In this document: positions 11,789-22,985 of the stretch, in pieces | How the letters are laid out: each line of letters opens with the position of its first letter | Position numbering within the stretch: position 1 is the first letter of the stretch | NCBI RefSeq assembly: GCF_963678635.1 | Contig: NC_087065.1 | Span: forward strand, 4,797,209-4,861,208 | Length of the DNA stretch: 64,000 nt | Direction of reading: 5' to 3' | DNA from: Symsagittifera roscoffensis | Taxonomy: Eukaryota > Xenacoelomorpha > Acoela > Convolutidae | Notes under the pieces: model-generated | Seen by the model: only the letters and a program-made list of their open reading frames with translations | Databases searched by the model: none | Told to the model about the DNA's origin: nothing | Translations under genes and position numbers: made by a program

Positions 11789-12049
11789 ACACAGAAACTG
11801 ATGGAGGTGGAGGCTGAAGTTGAGAAGAGAGAAATCGAGATCAAAGAGAGGGATGACGTCATCAGCAGACTGGAGGGGGAGAGGGTGGAGCTGATGGGGG
11901 AGTTGAATGAACAGAAGTTGCGGCTGCAGTACTTCGTGGACAGTGTGAGTCACTTCGTGCCGGGGGAGAATGAACACTTAGTGGACAAGAGGGGAACGAG
12001 GCCATACATTCCAGATGTTACTCCGGTCATAGAGGGCACAGACCGCTAA
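11789..12049 (+). CDS. Terminal exon of the coiled-coil gene
   Basis: The exon begins after a good acceptor (ttcttgtttcag) in phase 0 and runs 86 codons to a TAA at 12047-12049. The first 50 residues form a clear coiled coil (EVEAEVEKREIEIKERDDVI and onward) with regularly spaced hydrophobics. The tail is a short hydrophilic segment ending IPDVTPVIEGTDR. Its GC content is far above the flanks, as for the CFAP206 exons. It joins in frame to the exon at 33-207. I cannot name the gene; the charged coiled coil is not diagnostic of a family. Confidence 0.65.
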   Translation, partial: TQKLMEVEAEVEKREIEIKERDDVISRLEGERVELMGELNEQKLRLQYFVDSVSHFVPGENEHLVDKRGTRPYIPDVTPVIEGTDR

Positions 12050-12161
12050 CTTCAATCTCAAACCATTAACAACAATAACAGCAACAATACTGTTTTTTCT
12101 TGTGCTCAGGTTCAAAAATACACCGGCAAATACCCTATTTTATGTAAATTAATTGTTAAAA

Positions 12162-12167
12162 ATTAAA
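12162..12167 (+). promoter_or_regulatory. Candidate poly(A) signal ATTAAA
   Basis: ATTAAA lies 113 bases after the TAA of the terminal coiled-coil exon, a common variant of the cleavage signal at a normal distance. Confidence 0.4.
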
Positions 12168-13459
12168 GCATAATGCAGCCCAAATGTTTGTTTTTGAACA
12201 AGCTTTTATGCAGTAGCGGATATAGCATGTAGGTGGGGAGGGGCTGGGTTGAGGGGTTTTGTCTGGTAAGGGAGTCTAATCTCCCCCTTGATCCGCTCAA
12301 GAGTTCTGGCAATCTTTATTCAATTGGTGAAAAAGTGCCCACAAATTTGGGTTAAACGACCCCGGGTTGACCAAAAATCGCACTTTTTTAAAAATAATCT
12401 TACAATTTCATACAAATTTAGACTCTAAGAATGTAACAAGATAGGGAATTATTCTCTTATGAAAGTTGTAAAATAGTTACTTTTCTTAGAAGAAAGTTAT
12501 AAGATAATAACTTTTCCTACAATAATCTTTCAATTTTTTTTTTATTTTCAAAAATTCCCTTATATCCAATTTAAAAGTACTCCGCTGTCGGAAAGCACAT
12601 TCACAGAAACTCGTATTCCACACTTTTGTTTCAGTACATGAGAATACTGAAGAAACTACTAACTTAAGAGAGTTATTACTTCGCTGGAATTCAGAAAATT
12701 AGTAGATCATTATTTGAACATCACATACAACAACACGCCCCAAGCTATATGAAATGACTCGTCAAAGTTGATTTTGTATTGTATCCAAAATAATTTTGAG
12801 CGACTAAACCCGTATAAATAGATTTTCTTTTAAAATTAAAAACTTTGTTTCGAAATTTTTGTTCGAAATGCATACATTATAATCACTATCTAAATGTTTT
12901 ACATGCATAATTTTGAAAAAAAACTGAAATTTTCTACAATAATTTTTGTCTTCCAGGTGATTTTGGCAGTTTTTGAGAGTTTTGGGAAACAGTTGCTATC
13001 TTAGAACTTTTCTTATAAGAAAATTGTAAGCTAGCAGAAATCTCCTTCAAATCTTTCCTTATCACTCATTTGAATTTCTCATTTTTTAATTCAAGATGCT
13101 ACCTTTAAGAGTATTAAGAGCAAAATTTACTGATGCAAAAAAAAGAACGTTAATCATGACATTTTTTGTTACATATGAGTTACGAAAAATCCCGAAAGTT
13201 AAGAAATAATTATTTTATTGCCTTATATTGAGTGCGGCGTTTACTAGGATAACATGACGTATCATTTGAGGAAAAATAAAGCATAATTAATGCGCTCAAT
13301 TTTGGAGCTAAAAAGTTTAATGAGGTCAAAAAATGACTCTTTTTTGGGCTAAATTTAAAAATCTGAACTCTTTCACGCTGATAAAATTATTAGCTTTTGA
13401 AAAAAAAATTAAAAATTTTTTACTCTGAGTGTTTTTTAAAAAACAATTTCGTTTTTGAT
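12168..13459. other. Intergenic AT-rich flank, no gene seen
   Basis: No open frame or RNA gene that I can support. The one structured feature is the arm at 12950-13088, which recurs inverted inside element 2. A remnant resembling the start of the CAGGGGCGGAT MITE family may lie near 12215 (GCAGTAGCGGATATAGC), but it is too short to be sure. Confidence 0.6.
12950..13088 (+). repeat. Outer arm of an inverted repeat across the LTR
   Basis: About 139 bases that recur, inverted and roughly 95% identical by eye, at 14031-14168 inside element 2. Both arms share CTTCCAGGTGATTTTGGCA and, further in, CTTTTCTTATAAGAAAA. This arm lies in the flank outside the element; the other lies between pol and the 3' LTR. 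Confidence 0.85.
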
Positions 13460-13464
13460 ATTTC

Positions 13465-13835
13465 TGTTAAAAAATTAGGATAAACCGTCTACAAGTTAGT
13501 GTCGGTTGAACTTAAACTAAGACTAGTTTAAGACAGGTCGGGTTAGAATTTCTACAATTGGTTGTAGGCTTTTATTTAAGACTAAATAAAAGACTAAGGT
13601 AACTACGCTAAGGTTAAGAGATAATAAAAAGGTTGAATTAAGATTTAGTCTCACTAGATTGGTTGCATATCAAAAAGTAGACAATGAACAATCTCTCTCG
13701 ATGTACCAAAAGCCGTTGCGCTTTTGGCAGGTATTTTAAAATTAGCATGGTCATAGGTTAGAGCTTAATATAAGTTAGAGGTTATAATGTTGGTATAGAG
13801 GTTATAATGTTGGTCATAAAGTATCACCTTTGACA
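13465..13835 (-). repeat. 3' LTR of element 2
   Basis: 371 bases, TG...CA ended, closely similar to 24039-24409 with scattered substitutions. The plus strand begins TGTTAAAAAATTAGG and ends CACCTTTGACA. Preceded by ATTTC (13460-13464), the target duplication. Scattered differences from the other LTR indicate an insertion that is not very recent. Confidence 0.95.
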
Positions 13836-13850
13836 TTCCCCGCAAAAAAA
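13836..13850 (-). other. Polypurine tract of element 2
   Basis: On the minus strand the bases directly before the 3' LTR read GCGGGGAA after a T-run. A G-rich purine run in this position primes plus-strand synthesis in LTR elements. It is short and flanked by seven T bases. Confidence 0.6.
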
Positions 13851-14430
13851 TTGGTTATACTGTACTTTCACCACACAAAAGGAATGTTCGGACACGGGAT
13901 AGATGGTGCGTACACTGGTCGGGAAAACCCCACACAAAAGGCCGAAGGGCGAGATAATAGCATGATAATGGCATGATACTAGAGAAGGTGATACTAGAGA
14001 AAATGGCATGATAATGGCATGATACTAGAGAAAAATTGAGAAATTCAAGTGAGTGATAAAGAAAGATTTGAAGGAGATTTCCGCTAGCTTACAATTTTCT
14101 TATAAGAAAAGTTCTAAGATAGCAACTGTTTCCCAAAACTCTCAAAAATTGCCAAAATCACCTGGAAGAAGTTCAATTATAAGATTATTCCACATTAGCA
14201 CCTGATGGCTGAGATAAATTAACTAAAATATATGCTTTTCGTTGCGCACAAAATTGTTCGGACTCGGGAATGGCGAAGTGGGTACGCTGGTCGGGAAAAA
14301 AAAGCCCCGTAATAGGAATCAGTAGGCAAGGTGATAGCACCCAAATGAACGTGAGTTTATCCCGCGGTAGCGCCCAATGGGTGAGATAAGGTTGGTAAAT
14401 GAATAAATGTACTATTTTATGACTCATGTT
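13851..14430 (-). repeat. Imperfect direct repeat in the 3' non-coding part of element 2
   Basis: Two related blocks, about 13851-13965 and 14232-14345, share GTTCGGAC, CGGGA, and ACTGGTCGGGAAAA / GCTGGTCGGGAAAA with similar spacing. Between them lie a short array of ATGATAATGGCATGATACTAG-like units (13960-14030) and the inverted arm 14031-14168. The region has no frame that I can support. Confidence 0.6.
14031..14168 (-). repeat. Inner arm of the inverted repeat, inside element 2
   Basis: Reverse complement of 12950-13088, with few mismatches. It sits within element 2 between the end of the pol tail and the 3' LTR, and appears inserted into the repeated 3' non-coding sequence. The paired arms are separated by about 940 bases that include the whole 3' LTR. 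Confidence 0.85.
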
Positions 14431-14817
14431 ACAATTTAGGGTAGCTCGAGATAGTCCAATTGTGGCGTATTAGGCCGGTAGTGAGATGAATTTGTAGCTA
14501 TAACTGCATCGTAATGTTAAGCAACATAGGTCAGAAGCAACAACAAAAAAAATATACTAAGTTTAAAGAGTTATTGATTGAGAGATTTCTGAAAGTTTGA
14601 GTTTTAATGACAAGATTGCTATACTTCAGCGGATCTAAACTGCGTCCCGGTTTGCGGCTCGATTAATCGTCCATCTTCTCAGTTCATCGAGCGTCATTGG
14701 CCGTCCTAAGAGTTCCATCGCCGAAATGATAGAAGGAGAGTTTAGCCAGTCTGGATCAAGAACAATTGGGTTAGATACTGACTTCGTTGTTGCGGAGGGT
14801 AGGCCCGATGGGTGGAA

Positions 14818-16514
14818 TCAAGTAGTGTGGATCTTGGGGCTGAATTTAACCTTCTTGCGTGGGTTACCACTTGGGTTAGATGTACCGCTCGAATATCCAA
14901 AACTTTCTTCTAGCAAATCCACTGTCGTTGGATCCGGTGTCGACGGTGATGTTGGGGTTGTTAAGTCTACCACATCAATTTGATGACTCTCCATTTCGAT
15001 AGAGGTTGCCTCGATTGTTGGGTAGTATGGTGGGGTATGAAATCGATGAAGTGTTGGGGTGTCTAAATTCTCATCCGATATGTCTACTACACTAGTAAAC
15101 ACTCTCTCGCCCAACATTGTTGGGGGCTGTCTAACTCGCATGGGTCTGGTGTTATGTCGTTCGTAAATACCGGGCAATTTTTTGGAGGGCGGTGATTTCA
15201 CCGGTGAAGAAGCTTTTCTCTTCGCAGTGCCGGACAATTTCGCTGTTGTCTTGGTAGAAGTAACATCTAGTTGTTGTTTCTCTGTTTCCGCGATTTTGGT
15301 CGGGTCGGCAATCTTTTCAGTTTGCTCTGTACTAGGATTTTTAGGAGAAATTGGCAGTTCTTGGTTACTTTTGTCTGCTTTTTCATGGCTGTCCAGGAAA
15401 ATTAGTGGTGGATTTAGATGAGATGTTGTATTATTGTCTTCGGAGTCAAGATCGATCAGCGGAACTTCTGTCCTTTCTATTTTCGGTTCGGTCTGTTCCG
15501 TGATTTCGGCTTTAAGATCTGTTTGATCTGGTGATAGGTATTCTGGTGACTTTTCTGGAACAGTTACAGTTTTGGTCTTTAATTCCTTTAGTGAAATTAG
15601 GTCGCTGGCGTTGTCGTCTGATGAGTTTTCTGTTTTTCGTCGCTCTGTTTTCGTTTCACCAATTCTTAGATGGTCGGGTTTGCCCAGCGGGCTTGACTCG
15701 TGGTCACTTTTGAGGCCGAACGGGAATCTCAATCTTTTTCGTTGCTCTTCCTCCTCTCTATGGAGTGTCTCTCGAGAACTATTCATCGCCGCGTTCCGCC
15801 TCGCAATATCGAGTTCTTCAAATTTAGCCTGGAGGTTTCTTTTCTTTTGAGTCGCTCTTGAACTTTTGAAACCGACGTTTCTTTGAGGTCTCGTGGTCTT
15901 CCTCAGGCCCTTTGTTGCATAGAATTTGACTAATTGGTTTTTCTTTCTCGGGCTCGGTTTCTTTAGATCTGGTTGTCTTTTGATGACAAAATCAGATTTA
16001 CGTATTATTTTTCCATTTTTTAGAGTAATTGTGTGGTCTGACTCTCTTACAATTTCCTCCTTGAGTTCTTTATAGAATGGTTCACTCTTCGATCTATCCT
16101 GAACTTTTCTATATATAGTGGTCTTACCCGGCGGGTTGTTCAGCACTGAGTTTTTTATGCCCAAGGCATCTCTTTTTTCTGCGCGGGAGAGCACTTTCAC
16201 TGGAGACCCAGCACTGGTAGGGACATATCTCACAGCATTAGCAATCTCATCTGAAGATGATGAGTTCTCGTCCAGATCTCCGTCCTCAATATAGTCGGGG
16301 GCGTCCCAGTCGTTTCTTCTTTCTCGACTCATGAGTTTTTGACCCTTATCTATGCATAACAAGGTTTTGTTCTAATCAAGGTTATCTGAGGATGGTGACT
16401 TGACTAAATTATGCCAGATAGTATTTAGGGATCTACCAAAGTGTGCTTTGAAGGGAGAGCAATTAAGCGACTGTTGTGTTACCGTTCTTAGGCATTTTAT
16501 TATCTTCAGTAATG
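14818..16514 (-). pseudogene. Element 2: integrase C-terminal region and long tail
   Basis: Continues pol beyond the integrase core. At the start CSPFKAHFGRSLNTIW is the usual post-core block, followed by an in-frame TAG at 16372-16374, after which 514 codons stay open to 14818. Early in that frame TITLKNGKIIRKSDFVIKRQ resembles the small beta-barrel C-terminal domain of Ty3/gypsy integrases. The rest is hydrophilic, rich in Lys, Arg, Glu, Thr and Ser, with nuclear-localisation-like basic clusters (SPRKKNQ, QRKRLRF, KRKASSPVKSPPSKK). I see no enzyme motif. Element 1 has a tail of the same character. Confidence 0.65.
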
Positions 16515-16520
16515 CAGATT

Positions 16521-17110
16521 CTAGAGATGGTTTCGGGCGGTCAAGAGCCTTTCCTTAATGGTTCTAATTAAGCGTTCGACTAATACTGTGGCTCTATGGT
16601 CACCCACTGGGCTAAATATAACCTTTATGTTATGTTCGTGGCAAAATTCTCTCACTACTTTGGAGATAAAACCAGATCCCTGATCTGTTCTGATAGTTCT
16701 AGGTATCCCATGTAGAGCTATGTATTTGCTAAGAAAGTTTATGATAGATTTTGCCGATGCGCTGGATGTTATTTGAGCAGAAGGGAACTTTGAAAATCTG
16801 TCCACGCATACCAATATGCATTTTTTTTCATTCCCATACTAGTGGTAACGGTCCGGCGAAATCTAATTCCATTTCTTGGTTTGGTTCTTCGACCGTTGGG
16901 AGTTTCCCGAGGGTATTATGGTTTGAAAGAGGTTTCAGATTTTTACCAGCTTTAACGAACTCGATACAGTTTTCGCCGTGGACTTGAATCTCGCAATAAA
17001 TTTTTGGCCACCAGATGTATTGGGTTGCCAGACTTTTCATTGCAAACTGGCCTGGGTGGGCTTCGTGTAATCGGTGAAGCATTGTCGATCTCAAACATGC
17101 CGTGATAACT
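16521..17110 (-). pseudogene. Element 2: integrase zinc domain and core (broken)
   Basis: Integrase would join the cDNA to target DNA. The zinc region reads HRLHEAHPG then NCIEFVKAGKN; the second Cys of the C-x2-C pair is Phe here. The core triad is present: Asp in MELDFAGPLP, Asp in RTDQGSGF and Glu in VLVERLIRT, the last two separated by exactly 35 residues. A frameshift near 16828 separates the first Asp from the other two, and another near 16540 precedes the post-core block. Confidence 0.8.
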
Positions 17111-18612
17111 AGTCGATTGTCCAAATAAAAACATCCTCCGCTGACGTGTAAATTATCCATAAACGGTTTATAGTAATTTGCCAATTGTAAAATATCTTGT
17201 TTGCGGTCTTCCTCAATTGCTTTAATTATTTTTTTCAGTACTAGATCTTGTTTTGATAAAAAAGACATAAATTTTGAATCGAATATTTCTGGCCAAGAGA
17301 ATTTAAATATGTTAAATTTGACTGTTTTCTTCTTACTGGGTGATCTTTTTAAGGGATTATCCGACGCGTTGCTAGTACTTGGTGTTCGAGTATCCATGTT
17401 TTCAGTTTTAGAGAGTTCTGTCTGTTCAGTAAGTTCTAGTTGTTCGGCCATATCTTTCAGTGAGTTGTAGTTTGTAAAAAAATAGTTGATTTTGCAGGAT
17501 GAGTCACAATCTTCCGTTCGCGAGTGAGAATTTTGGCACACTGAAATATTAGAGTAGTTAACTATAGCTTGGAAAGTTTCAGCGGCGTTCGCAATTCGTT
17601 TCTCACGTTCTATTTCTTGGCAGGTCATATGATCTGTCGACTGGCCAATCGTATTGCAGTGTATGACGTCATGTGCTAAGAAATGTTGGGAGAATTTATT
17701 TCTTATTTGCGGCCACGAATTTCTCGGCATCAGATGATCAAAACCTAGGAGTGTACTAATTTGATTTACCGAGGCGATAACAAACTTTTCATCGTCGAGT
17801 GAGACCGGTACGGGTTTGCCCGATAGGTGTCGGGATAGGTAATCAACAAAACCCATGTCCTTACCCGGTAAATGTTCGACGGTAAAGTCGAACGGTAGTA
17901 ATTTGTCTGCCCAACGGGTGAGACAAGGTTGAGCCGTTGTAGTATTTTTGTCGTCTCTCAGTGCTCCTATTAAGGCTTTGTGGTCTGTTAGAATTGAGAA
18001 TTGTTTGCCCAGTAGATAGTTTTTAAAATGATCCAATGCCCACACTAGACCCAGCAATTCAAGTTCACTGGTGCTGTATTTTAACTCGGCAACATTTAAA
18101 AATCTGCTAGCAAACGCTACGGTTTTCCAATTCTCCCGATGGTCTTGTTCGATGGACGCGCCCAGTCCCAATTGAGATGCGTCGCATTTTACTCGGGTAT
18201 TCAGTTTTACATCAAAGTGATGATTCGTTACCGTGTTACAAATTTCATTCTTAACTTTTTCAAACGCCTCGACGTGCACTGTGGACCACTTGAGTGGTTT
18301 GTTTTTCTGCATTAGTTCTCTGAAAGGTGCCGATAAAGACGCCAAAGTTGGTATAAACTTGTTGAATATGTGAATAGATCCCATTAGTGATCTTATGTCT
18401 GTGATACAGCTTGGTTCTTTCAAGTTTCTGATAGCGTCAGATTTATGTATTAGTGGTGTCGTCCCTTTTGCATCGATTTTAAATCCCAACCATTCTATGT
18501 TATGAGTCAAGAATGTGCATTTTTCCCATTTTATGGCTAATCCTTCGTCGTCTAGCGTTTTTAAAACGTTGATAACTAGTTTTTTGTGTTCGTCCTCTAC
18601 CCACGGTAGCAA
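16828..18612 (-). pseudogene. Element 2, left copy: RT thumb, RNase H, linker, zinc domain
   Basis: One open frame of 594 codons. It begins just after the RT active site, then has the RT connection (WLGFKIDAKGTTPLI), RNase H (VKCDASQLGLGASIEQDH, KYSTSELELLGLVWALDHF, TDHKALIGAL), the RNase H end block LPFDFTVEHLPGKDMGFVDY, a linker of about 190 residues, and the integrase zinc region. The linker carries Thr/Glu-rich and Lys-rich parts. From 17013 upward the sequence is duplicated at 20213 upward. Confidence 0.85.
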
Positions 18613-19784
18613 TTAAGATTTCGTCAGGGTAACAATGAATGTTAGGTAGTTTTTCTGTCAGACGGTCCATTATGCGTTGAAATTCATTAGTCATATCGCC
18701 TAGTCCATAGAATCCGGTTTTAAAACGGTAAGAGCCTGTTACTTCTCCCCCCATGATGTTGAAATTACATTGGTTACTTGCTTTTCTTGAAAGTGGTATT
18801 TGGCTATATGCGTACTTTAGATCGATCGATGAGAACCAAAAGTGTTTTTTTCGTCGTGGCCGCTAATCGTAACCGCAACGTTATCAATTAATTCGAATAG
18901 ATTTGGCATTTGATATCTATTGCGAAATATCTGTTTGTTCAGTAATTTTGAGTTTAATGCTAGTTTAATTGATTCGTCTCTTTTGGCTGTTATTACGATA
19001 GGGGAGATGAAACAATCTTCAGAGCATCTAGACAGTTTTTCGATTTGGCCATCTCTTAGTAGTTGGTCAATACATAGTTTAACTTTAGGGAGAAGATGAA
19101 TTGGAATGCGTTTCCCCTTTACCTGTATTGTTTTTATTGGTTCGTTAAAATAAGTGTTAACGATAAAATTCTTTGAACTACCGGATCTTTTTATGAGGTC
19201 TGAAAATTGTCTTGTTATGTATGCTTTAAACTCACTTTGTGATGGTGTATCGTGGTTTTGTTCAGGTTTTTTTCCGATGCAAATCTTATTTGATTGACGT
19301 CTATCCCGATGGGTGATCTTTTCCGAATTCTCCGTATCTCTGGCCCGTTGGGTGGAGGTTGTTTCTGGAGTACTACTATTCCCAGGTTTGGTAATATGTC
19401 GTTTCCGAGGAGATTTCTTTCTGCACTTTCGGTAATGAATAGTTTCTGATCACTAGCGCCCCAACTCTTTGATCGAATTCTCACCCGAACTCTTCCAATG
19501 ATGTTTTTTGTGCTCCCGAAGCCTTGGTACGCTTTCTTTGTTAATTCGTCCACGGGTTCTAGTTTTAAAAATCTATCTCGTATCTTTAGTTCGTGAAGTA
19601 AGTCTTTTTTCATGAATGAGACTGGAGTTGCTGAGTCAATCTGTATTTCCGTGCAGTGAGGATTGAAATTTCCCAGAGATACCATCAACGTCTTTTTTAG
19701 TTCTAAACCTTCGTGGTTAAATACGATTCTCACTCGGCGTTCGATCTTGTCTTCGACAGCATTTATCTGGGTATCCGTATCCAC
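18500..19784 (-). pseudogene. Element 2, left copy: protease and RT (active site changed)
   Basis: Begins with a protease-like stretch (EIQIDSATPVSFMKKDLL near 19640; the D-S-A form of the retropepsin site), followed by FITESAERNLLGNDILPN. The RT part has FKTGFYGLGDM and then YPDEILIA near 18630: the usual second active-site Asp is Glu. A one-base insertion or loss near 19270 breaks the protease-RT connection, and a frameshift at about 18605 (shared with the right copy near 21815) separates the active site from the thumb. Confidence 0.8.
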
Positions 19785-20212
19785 TGCTAGAACTAGGAAG
19801 TCATCTAAGTTACCTTCGTATTCAGGATTTTACTGCGGGTTAGCCCTGGTGTTTTCGTTTTCCTGGGGTGTTTGGTTTTTTTCTACTATGTTTGTTTGGG
19901 TTTTTGCTGAACTCCTGCAGTGTTTTGCAAAGTGGCCTTAGTTCCTGTCTCTAGCTGGGCATGAAGTTAGGTGTCCTTTCTTGAACTGCTGACTACAGTT
20001 GCGGCACTTATTGTTTTCGACGATATTTAGGGTCGGTTCAATTTTGATGTATTGTGGTCTCTGTACCGCATTATAGGTAGGGATTTTTAGGTACTGTTGA
20101 TGAATTTTAGTACCTTTCTCGTGGACTAGTACATAAGATAGTACGTTTTCTGGAGTCAGGTATTCGATGCATAATTTTTTTTGTATTTCCACGTTTCGCA
20201 TGTTTGTAATGA
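19785..20212 (-). pseudogene. Element 2, left copy: gag tail and zinc knuckle
   Basis: The last part of gag, truncated at its 5' side by the duplication joint. It has CRNCSQQFKKGHLTSC, a TAA at 19938-19940, then GHFAKHC, and a second TAA at 19830-19832 before the protease stretch. The same two TAA codons are present in the right unit (23139-23141 and 23031-23033), so they predate the duplication. A frame from 20384 to 19938 fuses pol linker sequence to this gag tail across the joint. Confidence 0.75.
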
Positions 20213-20421
20213 AGATGTATTGGGTTGCCAGACTTTTCATTGCAAACTGGCCTGGGTGGGATTCGTGTAATCGGTGGAGCATTGTCGATCTCAAACATGC
20301 CGGGATAACTAGTCGATTGTCCAAATAAAAACATCCTCCGCTGACGTGTAAATTATCCATAAACGGTTTATAGTAATTTGCCAATTGTAAAATATCTTGT
20401 TTGCGGTCTTCCTCAATTGCT

Positions 20422-21481
20422 TTAATGGTTTTTTTTCAGTACTAGATCTTGTTTTGATAAAAAAGACATAAATTTCGAATCGAATATTTCTGGCCAAGAG
20501 AATTTAAATATGTTAATTTTGACTGTTTTCTTCTTACTGGGTGATCTTTCTAAGGGATTATCCGACGGGTTGCTAGTACTTGGTGTTCGAGTATCCATGT
20601 TTTCAGCTTTAGAGAGTTCTGTCTGTTCAGTAAGTTCTAGTTGTTCGGCCATATCTTTCAGTGAGTTGTATTTTGTAAAAAAAATAGTTGATTTTGCAGG
20701 ATGAGTCACAATCTTCCGTTCGCGAGTGAGAATTTTGGCACACTGAAATATTAGAGTAGTTAACTATAGCTTGGAAAGTTTCAGCGGCGTTCGCAATTCG
20801 TTTCTCACGTTCTATTTCTTGGCAGGTCATATGATCTGTCGACTGGCCAATCGTATTGCAGTGTATGACGTCATGTGCTAAGAAATGTTGGGAGAATTTA
20901 TTTCTTATTTGCGGCCACGAATTTCTCGGCATCAGATGATCAAAACCTAGGAGTGTACTAATTTGATTTACCGAGGCGATAACAAACTTTTCGTCGTCGA
21001 GTGAGACCGGTACGGGTTTGCCCGATGGGTGTCGGGATAGGTAATCAACAAAACCCATGTCTTTACCCGGTAAATGTTCGACGGTAAAGTCGAACGGTAG
21101 TAATTTGTCTGCCCAACGGGTGAGACGTGATTGAGCCGTTTTAGTATATTTGTCGTCTCTCAGTGCTCCTATTATGGCTTTGTGGTCTGTTAGAATGGAG
21201 AATTGTTTGCCCAGTAGATAGATTTTAAAATGATCCAATGCCCACACTAGACCCAGCAATTCAAGTTCACTGGTGCTGTATTTTAATTCGGCAACATTTA
21301 AAAATCTGCTAGCAAACGCTACGGTTTTCCAATTCCCCCGATGGTCTTGTTCGATGGACGCGCCCAGTCCCAATTGAGATGCGTTGCATTTCACTCGGGT
21401 ATTCAGTTTTACATTAAAGTGATGATTCGTTACCGTGTTACAAATTTCATTCTTAACTTTTTCAAACGCCTCGACGTGCAC
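20422..21481 (-). pseudogene. Element 2, right copy: RNase H and linker
   Basis: RNase H block with VKCNASQLGLGASIEQDH (the D-A-S of the left copy is N-A-S here, so the first catalytic Asp is lost), KYSTSELELLGLVWALDHF and TDHKAIIGAL. A linker follows, with a one-base frameshift near 20680 and another near 20430. An in-frame stop near 21485 precedes it. Confidence 0.8.
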
Positions 21482-21487
21482 TGTGGA

Positions 21488-22985
21488 TCACTTGAATGGT
21501 TTGTTTTTCTGCATTAGTTCTCTAAAAGGTGCCGATAAAGACGCCAAATTTGGTATAAACTTGTTGAATATGTGAATAGATCCCATTAGTGATTTTATGT
21601 CTGTGATACAGCTTGGTTCTTTCAGGTTTCTGATAGCGTCAGATTTATGTATTAGTGGTGTCGTCCCTTTTGCATCAATTTTAAATCCCAACCATTCTAT
21701 GTTATGTGTCAAGAATGTGCATTTTTCCCATTTTATGGCTAATTCTTCGTCGTCTAGCGTTTTTAAAACGCTGATAACTAGTTGTTTGTGTTCGTCCTCT
21801 ACCCACGGTAGCAATTAAGATGTCGTCAGGGTAACAATGAATGTTAGGTAGTTTTTCTGTCAGACGGTCCATTATGCGTTGAAATTCATTACTCATATCG
21901 CCTAGTCCATAGAATCCGGTTTTAAAACGGTAAGAGCCTGTTACTTCTCCCCCCATGATGTTGAAATTACATTGGTTACTTGCTTTTCTTGAAAGTGGTA
22001 TTTGGCTATATGCGTACTTTAGATCGATCGATGAGAACCAAAAGTTTTTTTTCGTCGTGGCCGCTAATCGTAACCGCAACGTTATCAATTAATTCGAATA
22101 GATTTGGCATTTGATATCTATTGCGAAATATCTGTTTGTTCAGTAATTTTGAGTTTAATGCTAGTTTAATTGATTCGTCTCTTTTGGCTGTTATTACGAT
22201 AGGGGAGATGAAACAATCTTCAGAGCATCTAGACAGTTTTTCGATGTGGTCATCTCTTAGTAGTTGGTCAATACATAGTTTAACTTTAGGGAGAAGATGA
22301 ATTGGAATGCGTTTCCCCTTTACCTGTATTGGCTTTATTGGTTCGTTAAAATAAGTGTTAACGATAAAATTCTTTGATCTACCGGATCTTTTTATGAGGT
22401 CTGAAAATTGTCTTGTTATGTATGCTTTAAACTCACTTTGTGATGGTGTATCTTGGTTTTGTTCAGGTTTTTTGTCCGATGCAAATCTTATTTGATTGAC
22501 GTCTATCCCGATGGGTGATCCTTTCTGAATTCTCCGTATCTCTGGCCCGTTGGGTGGAGGTTGTTTCTGGAGTACTACTATTCCCAGGTTTGGTAATATG
22601 TCGTTTCCGAGGAGATTTCTTTCTGCACTTTCGGTAATGAATAGTTTCTGATCACTAGCGCCCCAACTCTTTGATCGAATTCTCACCCGAACTCTTCCAA
22701 TGATGTTTATTGTGCTCCCGAAGCCTTGGTACGCTTTCTTTGTTAATCGTCCACGGGTTCCAGTTTTAAAAATCTATCTCGTATCTTTAGTTCGTGAAGT
22801 AAGTCTTTTTTCATGAATGAGACTGGAGTTGCTGAGTCAATCTGTATTTCCGTGCAGTGAGGATTGAAATTTCCCAGAGATACCATCAACGTCTTTTTTA
22901 GTTCTAAACCTTCGTGGTTAAATACGATTCTCACTCCGCGTTCGATCTTGTCTTCGACAGCATTTATCTGGGTATCCGTATCCAC
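21488..22985 (-). pseudogene. Element 2, right copy: protease and reverse transcriptase
   Basis: Protease-like stretch (IDSATPVSFM near 22840), FITESAERNLLGND, then the RT entry (FNEPIKPIQVKGKRIPIHLL, SIKLALNSKLLNKQIF), RT core (SIDLKYAYSQIPL, FKTGFYGLGDM) and an intact YPDDILIA near 21825. The frame is broken near 22740, 22030 and 21815. The break at 21815 is shared with the left copy. Confidence 0.85.

Larger units (their letters stand above)
17013..20212 (-). repeat. 3.2-kb tandem duplication, left unit
   Basis: This unit and 20213-23413 are near-identical direct repeats of about 3,200 bases covering gag tail, protease, RT, RNase H and linker. The units meet at AGATGT (20213-20218). The same six bases occur in pol at 17013-17018 and in gag at 23414-23419, so the joint lies in a six-base microhomology. 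Confidence 0.95.
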
